DNA of 50,647 bases from Candidatus Gastranaerophilales bacterium. Lineage in GTDB: Bacteria; Cyanobacteriota; Vampirovibrionia; Gastranaerophilales; Gastranaerophilaceae. The notes under the pieces were generated by a model. The model searched no databases, was not told where the DNA came from, and saw only the letters and a list, made by a program, of their open reading frames with translations. The stretch lies in the NCBI GenBank assembly GCA_944325895.1, contig CALVCA010000010.1, forward strand, positions 1 to 50,647. The letters are read 5' to 3'. Made by a program: the position numbers and the translations under genes. Positions 7,758 to 16,351 of this stretch are shown here, one piece after another (positions within the stretch are counted from its first letter, which is position 1; each line of letters starts with the position of its first letter).

Positions 7758-7876
7758 TTGCAACAATATATTAACATTTTCCAAAAAAAATTCGGGATTA
7801 AAAATGTTTCTGCTATGATAGTAACAGGTTGGTTTTTATTAGCCGAATGTGAGTTAAACCCCGAAAGGAAACATTT

Positions 7877-9403
7877 ATGAAAAAAATTTTACTTGTACTT
7901 TTTACACTATTATTCAACATCCAATATGCACACGCTGTGAATGTTGATGCAATGATGGACAAATATGTTGCTCCTGTTTGTGACAGGATAGCAGATGTTG
8001 TATTTTTTCCGATTACAATTGCCGGAGCAAATGTTCCTTTAATAATCTTTTGGATATTATTTGCAGGATTTTTCTTTACAATATATTTCAAAGGGGTTTC
8101 CTTATGGGGATTAAAACATGCTGTTGAAAATGTAGCAAAACCGGCAGATGAACATTCTGATTCAAACGGAGAAGTTTCATCTTTTCAAGCTTTAGCAACT
8201 GCTCTTTCAGGTACAATCGGTATAGGAAGTGTTGCAGGAGTTGCAATTTCAATATCAATAGGCGGTCCCGGTGCTGCTTTTTGGATATTCGTGGGTGCTA
8301 TTTTAGGCATGTCAATAAAATTCGTAGAAGCAACTTTGGCGGTAAAATACAGAAGATTTAACCTTGACGGAACAGTTTCCGGCGGGCCTATGCACTATAT
8401 TGCACACGGTCTTACAAGAAAAAAATTACGCTGGCTCGGACAGCCTCTATCTGCAATATTTGCTGTACTTTGTATCGGCGGGGCTATATCAGGCGGAAAC
8501 ATGATTCAAATTAACCAATCTGCTCACCAGCTTGTTCATATCACAGGTGGTACAAATAGTATTATGCACGGCTATACTTGGATTTTCGGACTTATTATCG
8601 CAATACTTGTTTGGATGAGCGTTGTTGGCGGCATCAAAAGTATTTCTAAAATTACAACTATTTTAGTGCCGACTATGTGCTTTTTATATATAGGAGCATC
8701 ATTAGTTGTTATCTTAGCTAACTATGCAGCAATTCCTCACGGCTTAATGGTTATTTTAAAAGAAGCTTTTTGTCCGCATGCTGTAGCCGGCGGTGTATTC
8801 GGCACCATAATTATCGGTTTAAGACGTTCAGTCCAATGTAATGAAGCCGGTACCGGAGCTGCAGCTATTGCTTATGCAACAGTCAAAACTAATGAACCAG
8901 TTTCTCAAGGTTTTGTTGCACTTATCGAAACTTTCTTGACCGGTATCTTATGTCTTTTAACTTCATTTGCAATATTATTCTCAGGAACTTTTGTTATGGG
9001 AGCACAAGGAATTTCCGGTATTGAACTTGCATCTACGGCATTCCAATCAGTTATTTCATTCTTCCCGTATATATTATCAATTGTTGTTATAATGTTTGCA
9101 TTATCAACTTTAATCTCCTGGTCTTATTACGGATTGAAAGCTTGGAATTTCTTGCTTGGTGAAGGCAAAAAACGTAATTTAACTTTCAACATTATTTATT
9201 GCATATTTATAGTTATAGGTTCAGCTATGAATGTAGGCTCCGTAATTTATATCACAGACGCTATGATGATTGCAATGTGTGTACCTAATATTATTGCTTT
9301 ATACATCATGGCTCCTGAAATTAAACGTGATTTTAAAGTTTACTGCCAAAAACATCACGTAGGCAAACTAGTCAACGGCAAATGGTTTAAAGAGGCTGTT
9401 TAA
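7877..9403 (+). CDS. Alanine/glycine:cation symporter family protein (AGCS)
   Basis: This 508-aa polytopic membrane protein matches the AGCS (AlsT/DagA) family, which imports alanine or glycine with Na+ or H+. Landmarks are ALSGTIGIGSVAGVAISISIGGPGAAFW, a second motif VSGGPMHYI, and RRSVQCNEAGTGAAAIAYA in the middle. About eleven hydrophobic segments are visible. The first 20 residues look like a cleavable signal peptide (ending YAHA), seen in some family members. The start has AAGGA 8 bases upstream. The preceding 60 bases contain TGCTATGAT (a possible extended -10) and a short untranslated leader. An ACT-domain gene starts at its stop codon (one-base overlap). Confidence 0.92.
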   Translation: MKKILLVLFTLLFNIQYAHAVNVDAMMDKYVAPVCDRIADVVFFPITIAGANVPLIIFWILFAGFFFTIYFKGVSLWGLKHAVENVAKPADEHSDSNGEVSSFQALATALSGTIGIGSVAGVAISISIGGPGAAFWIFVGAILGMSIKFVEATLAVKYRRFNLDGTVSGGPMHYIAHGLTRKKLRWLGQPLSAIFAVLCIGGAISGGNMIQINQSAHQLVHITGGTNSIMHGYTWIFGLIIAILVWMSVVGGIKSISKITTILVPTMCFLYIGASLVVILANYAAIPHGLMVILKEAFCPHAVAGGVFGTIIIGLRRSVQCNEAGTGAAAIAYATVKTNEPVSQGFVALIETFLTGILCLLTSFAILFSGTFVMGAQGISGIELASTAFQSVISFFPYILSIVVIMFALSTLISWSYYGLKAWNFLLGEGKKRNLTFNIIYCIFIVIGSAMNVGSVIYITDAMMIAMCVPNIIALYIMAPEIKRDFKVYCQKHHVGKLVNGKWFKEAV

Positions 9404-9675
9404 TGTCAGAAATAATTATTACGGTATCAGGTGTCGATAAAGTAGGAATCGTTGCAAAAGTTGCAACGGCTCTTGCTTTATTAGAGGTTAATATTGAAGA
9501 TATAAAACAAACTATTATGCAAGGACATTTTGTTATGTTTATGCTCGGTAATATCTCTAATTCTAAATTTACATTCAAAGAAATTAAAGATAATTTAACG
9601 CAAATAGGCGAAGAATTAAATATGGAAGTTTGGGTGCAGAGAAAAGATATCTTTGATAAAATGCATAATATTTAA
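9403..9675 (+). CDS. ACT-domain protein
   Basis: This 90-aa protein is a single ACT domain: IIITVSGVDKVGIVAKVATALALLEVNIEDIKQTIM has the usual first strand, Gly turn and helix. It resembles the UPF0237/GcvR-like group of stand-alone ACT proteins that bind amino acids and regulate metabolism. The ATG shares its A with the last base of the symporter stop codon, so the two are co-expressed and translationally coupled. A role in sensing the transported amino acid is inference from that linkage. Confidence 0.88.
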   Translation: MSEIIITVSGVDKVGIVAKVATALALLEVNIEDIKQTIMQGHFVMFMLGNISNSKFTFKEIKDNLTQIGEELNMEVWVQRKDIFDKMHNI

Positions 9676-10001
9676 TCAATTTGCCATTTTTTCGGATCAA
9701 ATTTTAAATCTTTAACATTCATTTTCAAAGATTTAAGATATGGCTGCAGTTTTGATAAAATTTGAGTTTTTTGCAGCATAAGCTCCTGTGCAACTATTGC
9801 ATTTTCACACGCAATAACCATGATCCCGCCACCCATCATCGAATAAGGCCTTGATTTTTGTGCAAATTTTTCGCTTACGGTCTTTGACCAAAATTTATAT
9901 AAATTATTACGGGTTATTGCTTTTTTTATATCTTTATTTTCCATCAATTCAAGAAGAATTTCTTCCGTAGAAACAAAGTCTGTATATAATACTCTTTTCA
10001 T
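9672..10001 (-). CDS. DUF721 / DciA-like protein
   Basis: This 109-aa protein has the DUF721 pattern: a helix with FWSKTVSEKFAQKSRPYSM, then GGGIMVIACENAIVAQEL (the strand-helix hallmark) and a C-terminal helix. DciA proteins load or regulate the replicative helicase DnaB in bacteria lacking DnaC/DnaI loaders. It is at the short end of the family. It is convergent with the ACT gene (4-base overlap) and divergent from nrnA, with only 39 bases between starts. The helicase-loading role is by family, not shown here. Confidence 0.7.
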   Translation of the reverse strand: MKRVLYTDFVSTEEILLELMENKDIKKAITRNNLYKFWSKTVSEKFAQKSRPYSMMGGGIMVIACENAIVAQELMLQKTQILSKLQPYLKSLKMNVKDLKFDPKKWQID

Positions 10002-10005
10002 ATTA

Positions 10006-10034
10006 TTGAACCCTGCCTATTTTTATGATAAAAT
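10006..10034 (+). promoter_or_regulatory. Promoter of nrnA (predicted leaderless)
   Basis: TTGAAC (10006-10011), a 17-bp spacer and TAAAAT (10029-10034) end 6 bases before the ATG at 10041. The -10 is preceded by TG (TGATAAAAT). There is no Shine-Dalgarno in the 6-base gap. Confidence 0.6.
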
Positions 10035-10040
10035 TAAAGA

Positions 10041-11006
10041 ATGGAAGTTGAACAATTAAATGATAGCATAAAATCTTCTAAAAATATATTGATAGTTTCT
10101 CACATAAACCCTGATGGTGATACTTTAGGTTCAATGTGCGGAATGTATTCTCTAATAAAATTAAATTTCAAAAAAAAATGTGATATGCTTACCGTATCAA
10201 AAGTTCCTGACAAATACAAATTTATCCCTAATATAAAATATGCAAAACATATTGACAAATTTGATAAATCCCGTGAATATGATTTAGTAATAAGTGTTGA
10301 TGTAGCAGCTTTAGACAGAATTTGCGATGCTAAAATACTTTTTGATAAAGCAAAATACAGAGTCAATATTGATCACCATAAAACAAATATAAGTTATGGA
10401 GATTTAAATTTTGTTGAAGGCGATGCAAGCTCTGCCTCTGAAGTTATTTATTCTATAGCAAAACAACTTAATTGGGAAATTAATTTAGAATCTGCGACTT
10501 GCTTATATGTCGGTATATTAACTGACACAGGCTCTTTCAGATTTAACAATACCACACCCAGGGCATTAAAATTCGCATCCGAAATGTTAGAACTGGGCAT
10601 ATGTCCTAATGATATGTTTAAACACTGCTATGAAACATATACAAAAGGAATGGCATTATGTCAGGCATATTGTGTTGAAAAAGCTACATTCTTAGAAAAT
10701 GACAAAATTGTGTATACAACTGTCTACAAAAAAGATATGGAAAAATACAACACTGACGAAGAATTTGCTGAAGGTTTAACCGAAAGATTAAGGGCAATTA
10801 CATCAACTGAAGTTGCTTTTGTGGCAAAAGAAATGAAAAACGGCGGGTGCAAAATATCTATGCGAAGCAAAAAAATTGATGTAGCTGAAATATGCAAAAA
10901 ATTTGGCGGAGGCGGGCATAAATTTGCAGCCGGTTGCACTATGAAATACAATGTTGAAGAATCGGTTAAAAAACTTCTTCACGAAATTAGGAAATACGAA
11001 TTGTGA
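10041..11006 (+). CDS. nrnA: DHH-family phosphoesterase, NrnA-like oligoribonuclease/pAp phosphatase
   Basis: This 321-aa protein has the DHH family motifs: SHINPDGDTLGS (motif I), VISVDVA (motif II), the DHH triplet in VNIDHHKTN, and a C-terminal DHHA1 domain with FGGGGHKFAAG. NrnA enzymes degrade nanoRNAs and dephosphorylate 3'-phosphoadenosine 5'-phosphate using Mn2+. Length matches the family. The start is 6 bases after a promoter -10 and has no ribosome site. The downstream YihY-family gene overlaps it by 4 bases, so the two form an operon. Confidence 0.92.
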   Translation: MEVEQLNDSIKSSKNILIVSHINPDGDTLGSMCGMYSLIKLNFKKKCDMLTVSKVPDKYKFIPNIKYAKHIDKFDKSREYDLVISVDVAALDRICDAKILFDKAKYRVNIDHHKTNISYGDLNFVEGDASSASEVIYSIAKQLNWEINLESATCLYVGILTDTGSFRFNNTTPRALKFASEMLELGICPNDMFKHCYETYTKGMALCQAYCVEKATFLENDKIVYTTVYKKDMEKYNTDEEFAEGLTERLRAITSTEVAFVAKEMKNGGCKISMRSKKIDVAEICKKFGGGGHKFAAGCTMKYNVEESVKKLLHEIRKYEL

Positions 11007-11899
11007 AACACAACGGCTTTATAAGAGCATTAAAACGTTTAGTAATTTCTGTTATAAAAAACGATTTTTACGGAATGGCCGCAGAAATGGGTTTTATGAT
11101 GGTAATAGGGATTTTCCCGTTTATGTTGTTTTTGATGGCAGTATTTGGCTGGATGGGAAATAAATCTTACATGGATCCTATATTGCTTGCACTGTCAAAT
11201 ATTATGCCTGAGCAGGCTATGAATTTAATTTTAACCGTATTATCCGAAGTTATGATATTCCAAAAAGGTGATTTAATGGCTTTTATAGGTATTATTGTAA
11301 CGCTTGTTCTTTCAACCAACGGTGTCGCCGTTGTTTTAAAAGGATTAAACAGAGCCTATAAAGTAGAAGAAACTAGAAATTTTATCTATACAAGAATTTT
11401 ATCTTTTATAATGGTTATAGTAAATACCCTTGTTTTGTTTTTAAGCATAAACCTGATAGTTTTCGGTAAAGTTATTATTAATTTTGCAGTTGAACATTTT
11501 CATATGTCAACAGGTATTGCCGTAACACTTTTGACGCTAAGATGGCCAATTGCGTTTTTAGCTTTGTATTTAATGGCATTTTTAAGTTATTATATATTAC
11601 CGGATTTACGTGGTAATGAAGCTTTCAAACGTGCGAGTGCTTTACCCGGAAGTTTATTTTTCTGTTCTTTTTGGCTGGTAGGTTCCTGGGGTTTTTCTAT
11701 ATATGTAAACAACCTAAAAACTTACAACTTTGTTTACGGGATTATCGGAGCCTTTATTGTATTAATGGTTTGGCTTTACTATACTTCAATATTGCTTTTA
11801 ATAGGAGGAGAGATAAATTCGCAAGTATATAACCAGCTTGAACGTAAAGCAAATGAAATAAAAGAAGATTTTGCTAAATTAAAAAAACCCGGCAATTAA
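11003..11899 (+). CDS. YihY/BrkB family inner-membrane protein
   Basis: This 298-aa membrane protein has six hydrophobic segments and the family landmarks AAEMGFMMVIGIFPFMLFL at the first helix and YYILPDLR near residue 196. The family was once misnamed ribonuclease BN, and its molecular function is unknown. The start overlaps the nrnA stop by 4 bases. The 3' end overlaps the convergent rseP gene by 4 bases. Confidence 0.9.
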   Translation: MKHNGFIRALKRLVISVIKNDFYGMAAEMGFMMVIGIFPFMLFLMAVFGWMGNKSYMDPILLALSNIMPEQAMNLILTVLSEVMIFQKGDLMAFIGIIVTLVLSTNGVAVVLKGLNRAYKVEETRNFIYTRILSFIMVIVNTLVLFLSINLIVFGKVIINFAVEHFHMSTGIAVTLLTLRWPIAFLALYLMAFLSYYILPDLRGNEAFKRASALPGSLFFCSFWLVGSWGFSIYVNNLKTYNFVYGIIGAFIVLMVWLYYTSILLLIGGEINSQVYNQLERKANEIKEDFAKLKKPGN

Positions 11900-13263
11900 A
11901 TCTGTTTGGTAATTAATGCGAATATATCATTAAAAATAACAAAAACCATCAGTAAAATTAAAAACAGAAATCCTGCAGTACCAATTTTATCTATTATTTC
12001 TTCTTCTAACGGTTTCCCTCTTAATTTTTCTATGATTAAAAATAAAACATGACCGCCGTCTAATGCAGGTATTGGCAAAAAGTTAACAATTGCAAGATCT
12101 AATGAAATTATTGCAGTTAAAAGCAATCCTGAAAACAAACCGTTTGTATCAATTATATCACCGCCTACTTTGGTGATGGCAATAATACCGTGCAAATCCT
12201 TCAAAGGAATTTTGCCGGAAAAAATTTGGTATAAACCGGTCAATAACATTGCCGTTTGATCGTATAAATATTTGCTGCTGGCTATCACAGCTGATTTTAA
12301 ACCTTTTGTTGGAACCAAAACTTCTCTAACATTCATTTGAATACCTATTTGACCGTTTTCATTAGGGTATATCGGTTTCAAAGTAATTATTTTTTGATTT
12401 CGTTCAACTGTTAAGGTAACAGGTCTTTCTCCGTCTGATATAGCATAAGCCAAATCATTCAATGTAATTTTACCGTCAGATATTATATAACTTTTATCGT
12501 TAATACTATCTCTCAACAATTTTTGATTATCACTTAATAAAAGTCTGTTATCTTCAAATTTCTGTATTCCTTTTAAAACATTTTCGGGAACTAATATGGC
12601 CTTTTCATATTTTTTTTCAAAAAGTCTGACAATTGCTCCTTTTGCAATTATTTCATCACGTGTATAAGCAGGATTTAATTTTTTTAATTGTTCATAATTT
12701 TCTTCAACAGTTTCCTTATCAACCTTCCCGTCATTTTTTTTACTTAATTGTACATATGTCAATAATCCGTAACTGGAATTAATGTCCGAACCGTTAATTC
12801 TTATAATTTTATCGCCTTTCTCAAGACCCGACAACCAAACAGATTGATTCTTTTCTGCAACAATTTGATTTACCAAAATATCATATTTACCTGAGGGCAT
12901 ATGTCCCCAAATTAAAGCACATAAAAATACAAGTACAAATGCACAAACAACATTTGCTAATACACCTGCCGAAACTACTATTAATCTTTGATAGATAGGA
13001 CGATTTAAAAATCTGTCAGGTGAATCTTGAGGTAAATTTAATTCTTTATCATCATCAGGGAATGATACATAACCGCCTAATAAAAAAGCATGAACCAAAA
13101 CTTTTACATCACCTATCTGTTTTTCCCACAAAGTAGGCCCTATCGGCAAGCCAAACCCGAATTTTGACACTTTCATTTTAAATGCTTTAGCAGCCAAAAA
13201 ATGACCGGCTTCATGAACCAAAATAAGTACACTTAACAAAAGTATCATTATAATTATAGACAT
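11896..13263 (-). CDS. rseP: Site-2 intramembrane zinc protease RseP/RasP
   Basis: This 455-aa protein belongs to the M50 site-2 protease family. The zinc motif HEAGH (H17, E18, H21) lies in the first transmembrane helix. GFGLPIGPTLWE follows, then the membrane-associated region with GGYVSF. A periplasmic part holds PDZ-like sequence (LEKGDKIIRINGSDI near residue 148), and the distal NFLPIPALDGGH motif near 405 supplies the third zinc ligand. Such proteases cut anti-sigma factors and remnant signal peptides. The insert around residues 160-230 is unusually long and Lys/Glu-rich. The start has a GGGGA ribosome site. It is transcribed alone. Confidence 0.93.
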   Translation of the reverse strand: MSIIIMILLLSVLILVHEAGHFLAAKAFKMKVSKFGFGLPIGPTLWEKQIGDVKVLVHAFLLGGYVSFPDDDKELNLPQDSPDRFLNRPIYQRLIVVSAGVLANVVCAFVLVFLCALIWGHMPSGKYDILVNQIVAEKNQSVWLSGLEKGDKIIRINGSDINSSYGLLTYVQLSKKNDGKVDKETVEENYEQLKKLNPAYTRDEIIAKGAIVRLFEKKYEKAILVPENVLKGIQKFEDNRLLLSDNQKLLRDSINDKSYIISDGKITLNDLAYAISDGERPVTLTVERNQKIITLKPIYPNENGQIGIQMNVREVLVPTKGLKSAVIASSKYLYDQTAMLLTGLYQIFSGKIPLKDLHGIIAITKVGGDIIDTNGLFSGLLLTAIISLDLAIVNFLPIPALDGGHVLFLIIEKLRGKPLEEEIIDKIGTAGFLFLILLMVFVIFNDIFALITKQI

Positions 13264-13397
13264 AAAATTCCCCTGATTAAATCTCTCTAAAAAAGTATAT
13301 CATAAATATAAAATTTTCTAAAGATTTCGAATTGTTAACTTCTAAAACCTTTATTTTATAAGACATATAACACATTATATCATTTTTGATAAAAAAA

Positions 13398-13406
13398 TGT
13401 TATAAT
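13398..13406 (+). promoter_or_regulatory. Extended -10 promoter of the GH57 gene
   Basis: TGTTATAAT fits an extended -10 (TGnTATAAT). The start codon is 20 bases further on, with a weak AGGGA ribosome site, so this gene has a short normal leader. Confidence 0.5.
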
Positions 13407-13425
13407 AAAAACAGGGAAAAATATT

Positions 13426-15660
13426 ATGATGAGTCAGACAAAAAAATTATCAATTGCCTTTTATTGGCATATGCACCAGCCGGTGTATCAACTGACTCCT
13501 GACGGTGATTATCTGATGCCCTGGATAAGGCTGCATGCCATTAAAGATTATTTGGATATGGCAGATTTCTTATCAGACTTTAAAAAACTTAAACTTAACT
13601 TTAATATTGTACCTGTCCTTGTAGATTCCATAATTGATTACACGGAAAACGGAATGCACGATATCCACTCAAGACTTACGGTAACACCTATTAAAGAACT
13701 TACTGATGACGGGAAATTATTTATATTAAATAATTTTTTTGACGCAAATTTTCAGTCAATGATTTTGCCATATGAAGAATATAACAGACTTTATCACAAG
13801 GTTCAAAGCAATCCTAATGCCGATATTAATATATTAACAGATCAGGAATATTCCGATTTGATGGCATTATTTAATTTAGCCTGGTTTGACCCAACCTATA
13901 AAGAAAAATATCCGAAATTAAAACAATTATATAAAAAAGGTAAAAACTATACCGATTCAGACAGAATAAAAATAATTGAAATACAAAGGGATATAATGAG
14001 CAAATTAATCCCCACTTATAAAAAATATCTGTCTGAAAACCGTATTGAAATAACAACAAGCCCATATTATCATCCGATACTTCCTATTCTTTTAGACTAT
14101 AAAAATATCAAAAAAACTACAGAAGGAGCCCCGCAAAATCTCAAAACCTATTTGGACGGAAAACTTCAAACCAAAATGGCTCTTGATAGAATGGAAGAAA
14201 TTTTTGGCAAAAGACCAAAAGGTATATGGCCGTCTGAACAATGTATAAATTCCAAAACACTTGAAATGCTTTCCTCTCTTGATGTTGAATGGACAATTTC
14301 TGATGAAAGTGTTTTATCTGATTCAATTAATTTTGAATTTATAAGAGATTTTAAAGGTTATTTAGAAGATCCGTATCATCTTCTAAAACCATATATATAT
14401 AAAACAAAAAACAAAGATATAAAATTAATCTTCCGTGACAGCAGTATTCCCAATCTTATAAGCTTTGAATATCCAAATCATAATCCTGTAGCTGCGGCAA
14501 ATGATTTATACGACAGAATAAAAGTTATTCAAAGTAAATTACTATCTTCTCCCGACAAAAACCATCTCCTCACAATTGCAATGGATGGTGAAAATTGCTG
14601 GGAAAACTATATGGAAGACGGTCTGTCATTTTTAAAAACCATCTATAATTTAATAGAAGAAGATAACTCATTAGAAACTGTATTAATCAGTGATTATTTA
14701 GAAAAAGAAAAAAATTACAAGTCATTACCAAAAATAACATCCGGATCATGGATAAACAAAAATTTTAAACTTTGGATAGATGAACCGGTGAAAAATCTTG
14801 CATGGACATACTTAAAACAAGTACGTGATGATTTTTCAGCGTATGTTAAGAAAAATCCGCTTAATCCGAACATAGAATTTGCCAAAAAAGAACTATTTAT
14901 TTGTGAAGGCAGTGACTGGTTTTGGTGGTACGGAGAGCCAAATGATTCAGGTCGTGATAATATTTTTGATTATCTTTTTAGAGAACATTTAAAAAATATA
15001 TACCTGTACTTAGGTATTAAAATACCTGATTTCCTTGATATACCTTTAATATCGGCATTTACAAAACCATCAAGATATCCAAAAGGCGAATTCACCCCGG
15101 CTATTGACGGGAACAAAGATGATGATGCATGGCTGAATGCCGGTTGTATCGACATACCTGACGGACCGGTGTTAAAAGATTCAAAATTATTTAACAGAAT
15201 TTGTTATGGTTATGATAAAGAAAATTTTTATCTTAGATTTTATTTAAATAATTTTATTTTAGAGGATGAAGAACTAAAAAAACGGACATATCAGATGTAT
15301 GTTTATATGAGAAACGCTGACAAACAACAAACTTTATCACCCATAAGATTAATTAACAAAACTGAAAATGTCTTACCAATTTTAAAAGAAAAATTCCATA
15401 ATGAATTACAAATCTCTATACAGGATGATGAATTGAAGTTGATAAGATTGATTAAATCTATTCCTGACAACATATGGGCATTACAATCCTCTAAAGAAAT
15501 TCAATCTATATATGGCAAAGTTGTTGACATAAGCATACCATTTGACTTATTAGAAATTTCCGAGTCTGACACGCTGGAATTTATGTTCATTACGGCAAAT
15601 ATTGGAATTAAAGAATTTTGCATACCTTATGACATGCTTTTAACCGTATCTAGAATGTAA
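13426..15660 (+). CDS. Glycoside hydrolase family 57 (alpha-amylase/glucanotransferase type)
   Basis: This 744-aa protein has the GH57 motifs: FYWHMHQPVY near the N-terminus (motif 1), GIWPSEQ with catalytic Glu at 271, and AMDGENCWENY with the acid Asp at 387. GH57 enzymes cut or transfer alpha-glucan chains, so this one probably acts on glycogen. The last 200 residues (from about 545, AFTKPSRYPKGEFTPAIDGN) look like a CBM9-like or DOMON-type beta domain often fused to these enzymes. There is no signal peptide, so it is cytoplasmic. A small 58-aa gene follows 72 bases downstream. Confidence 0.9.
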   Translation: MMSQTKKLSIAFYWHMHQPVYQLTPDGDYLMPWIRLHAIKDYLDMADFLSDFKKLKLNFNIVPVLVDSIIDYTENGMHDIHSRLTVTPIKELTDDGKLFILNNFFDANFQSMILPYEEYNRLYHKVQSNPNADINILTDQEYSDLMALFNLAWFDPTYKEKYPKLKQLYKKGKNYTDSDRIKIIEIQRDIMSKLIPTYKKYLSENRIEITTSPYYHPILPILLDYKNIKKTTEGAPQNLKTYLDGKLQTKMALDRMEEIFGKRPKGIWPSEQCINSKTLEMLSSLDVEWTISDESVLSDSINFEFIRDFKGYLEDPYHLLKPYIYKTKNKDIKLIFRDSSIPNLISFEYPNHNPVAAANDLYDRIKVIQSKLLSSPDKNHLLTIAMDGENCWENYMEDGLSFLKTIYNLIEEDNSLETVLISDYLEKEKNYKSLPKITSGSWINKNFKLWIDEPVKNLAWTYLKQVRDDFSAYVKKNPLNPNIEFAKKELFICEGSDWFWWYGEPNDSGRDNIFDYLFREHLKNIYLYLGIKIPDFLDIPLISAFTKPSRYPKGEFTPAIDGNKDDDAWLNAGCIDIPDGPVLKDSKLFNRICYGYDKENFYLRFYLNNFILEDEELKKRTYQMYVYMRNADKQQTLSPIRLINKTENVLPILKEKFHNELQISIQDDELKLIRLIKSIPDNIWALQSSKEIQSIYGKVVDISIPFDLLEISESDTLEFMFITANIGIKEFCIPYDMLLTVSRM

Positions 15661-15732
15661 ACAGTTGTAAATTTTTTCAAAAATTGATAAAGTTTTAGCA
15701 GCAGTAATTCGTTAATACATACAGAGGAAACA

Positions 15733-15909
15733 ATGGTTGATTTTTCAGACAATATTCCAAATAATTTGCCAAAACTCCCAGATAATTACTGGGAAACTCA
15801 ACGAACTGAAAAAAAACAAGAGCCGATATTTTATAACAGCTTTAATATAAAAGCCAGCCTTGATGACATAACAAATGAAATTTCAATATTTAAAACTACT
15901 TTCCGGTAG
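15733..15909 (+). CDS. Small hypothetical protein (58 aa)
   Basis: This short frame starts with ATG at 15733, has AGAGGA 6-10 bases upstream, and encodes an acidic-to-neutral soluble peptide beginning MVDFSDNIPNNLPKLPDNYW. No family is recognised. Its last 14 bases overlap the 3' end of dut on the other strand. The ribosome site and amphipathic composition support a real gene, but it could be spurious. Confidence 0.45.
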   Translation: MVDFSDNIPNNLPKLPDNYWETQRTEKKQEPIFYNSFNIKASLDDITNEISIFKTTFR

Positions 15910-16333
15910 AACCGAAGCCGCCGGTACCTCTTACCGTTTCAGTTAATTCCGTTACCACTTCTATTTCTGCCTGCTCTACACGGGAGATTATCATTTGAGC
16001 AATTCTTTCATCAGGCTGTATTGTATAAACTTCATTTGATAAATTTACAACCGGAACACAAACTTCCCCTCTGTAATCTTCATCAATAGTACCAACGCAA
16101 TTAATTAATGTAATACCGTGTTTTATGGATAAACCGGAGCGTGGTCTTATTTGTGCTTCAAAACCATGTTCCAATTCTATTTTTAAACCTGTCGGGACAA
16201 GCACTCTGTCAAGCGGTCTTAATATAATCGGTTCTGAAATAGCAGCTGATAAATCCATGCCGGCTGAACCTTCTGTTTGATAATTAGGAACACTTTTGTT
16301 ATGCGGCAAACGCTTAATTTTTAATACTGTCAT
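15896..16333 (-). CDS. dut: dUTP diphosphatase
   Basis: This 145-aa trimeric dUTPase hydrolyses dUTP to dUMP and keeps uracil out of DNA. All five motifs are present: AGMDLSA, PRSGLSIKHG, NCVGTIDEDYRGE, ERIAQMII, and the C-terminal GTGGFGSTGK that closes over the active site. The start has GGGAAGA upstream. It lies 18 bases downstream of the M16 protease gene on the same strand. Confidence 0.97.
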   Translation of the reverse strand: MTVLKIKRLPHNKSVPNYQTEGSAGMDLSAAISEPIILRPLDRVLVPTGLKIELEHGFEAQIRPRSGLSIKHGITLINCVGTIDEDYRGEVCVPVVNLSNEVYTIQPDERIAQMIISRVEQAEIEVVTELTETVRGTGGFGSTGK

Positions 16334-16351
16334 ATCTTCCCTTTCTTAAAA

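Noticed and set aside
7800-7876. Possible riboswitch before the alanine/glycine symporter
   Set aside because: The leader is only about 55 bases and shows no glycine-riboswitch core; the weak pairing GGTT/AACC is not enough.
11003-11163. Overlapping 70-codon frame at the nrnA/YihY junction
   Set aside because: It is out of frame with both real genes and has no family features.
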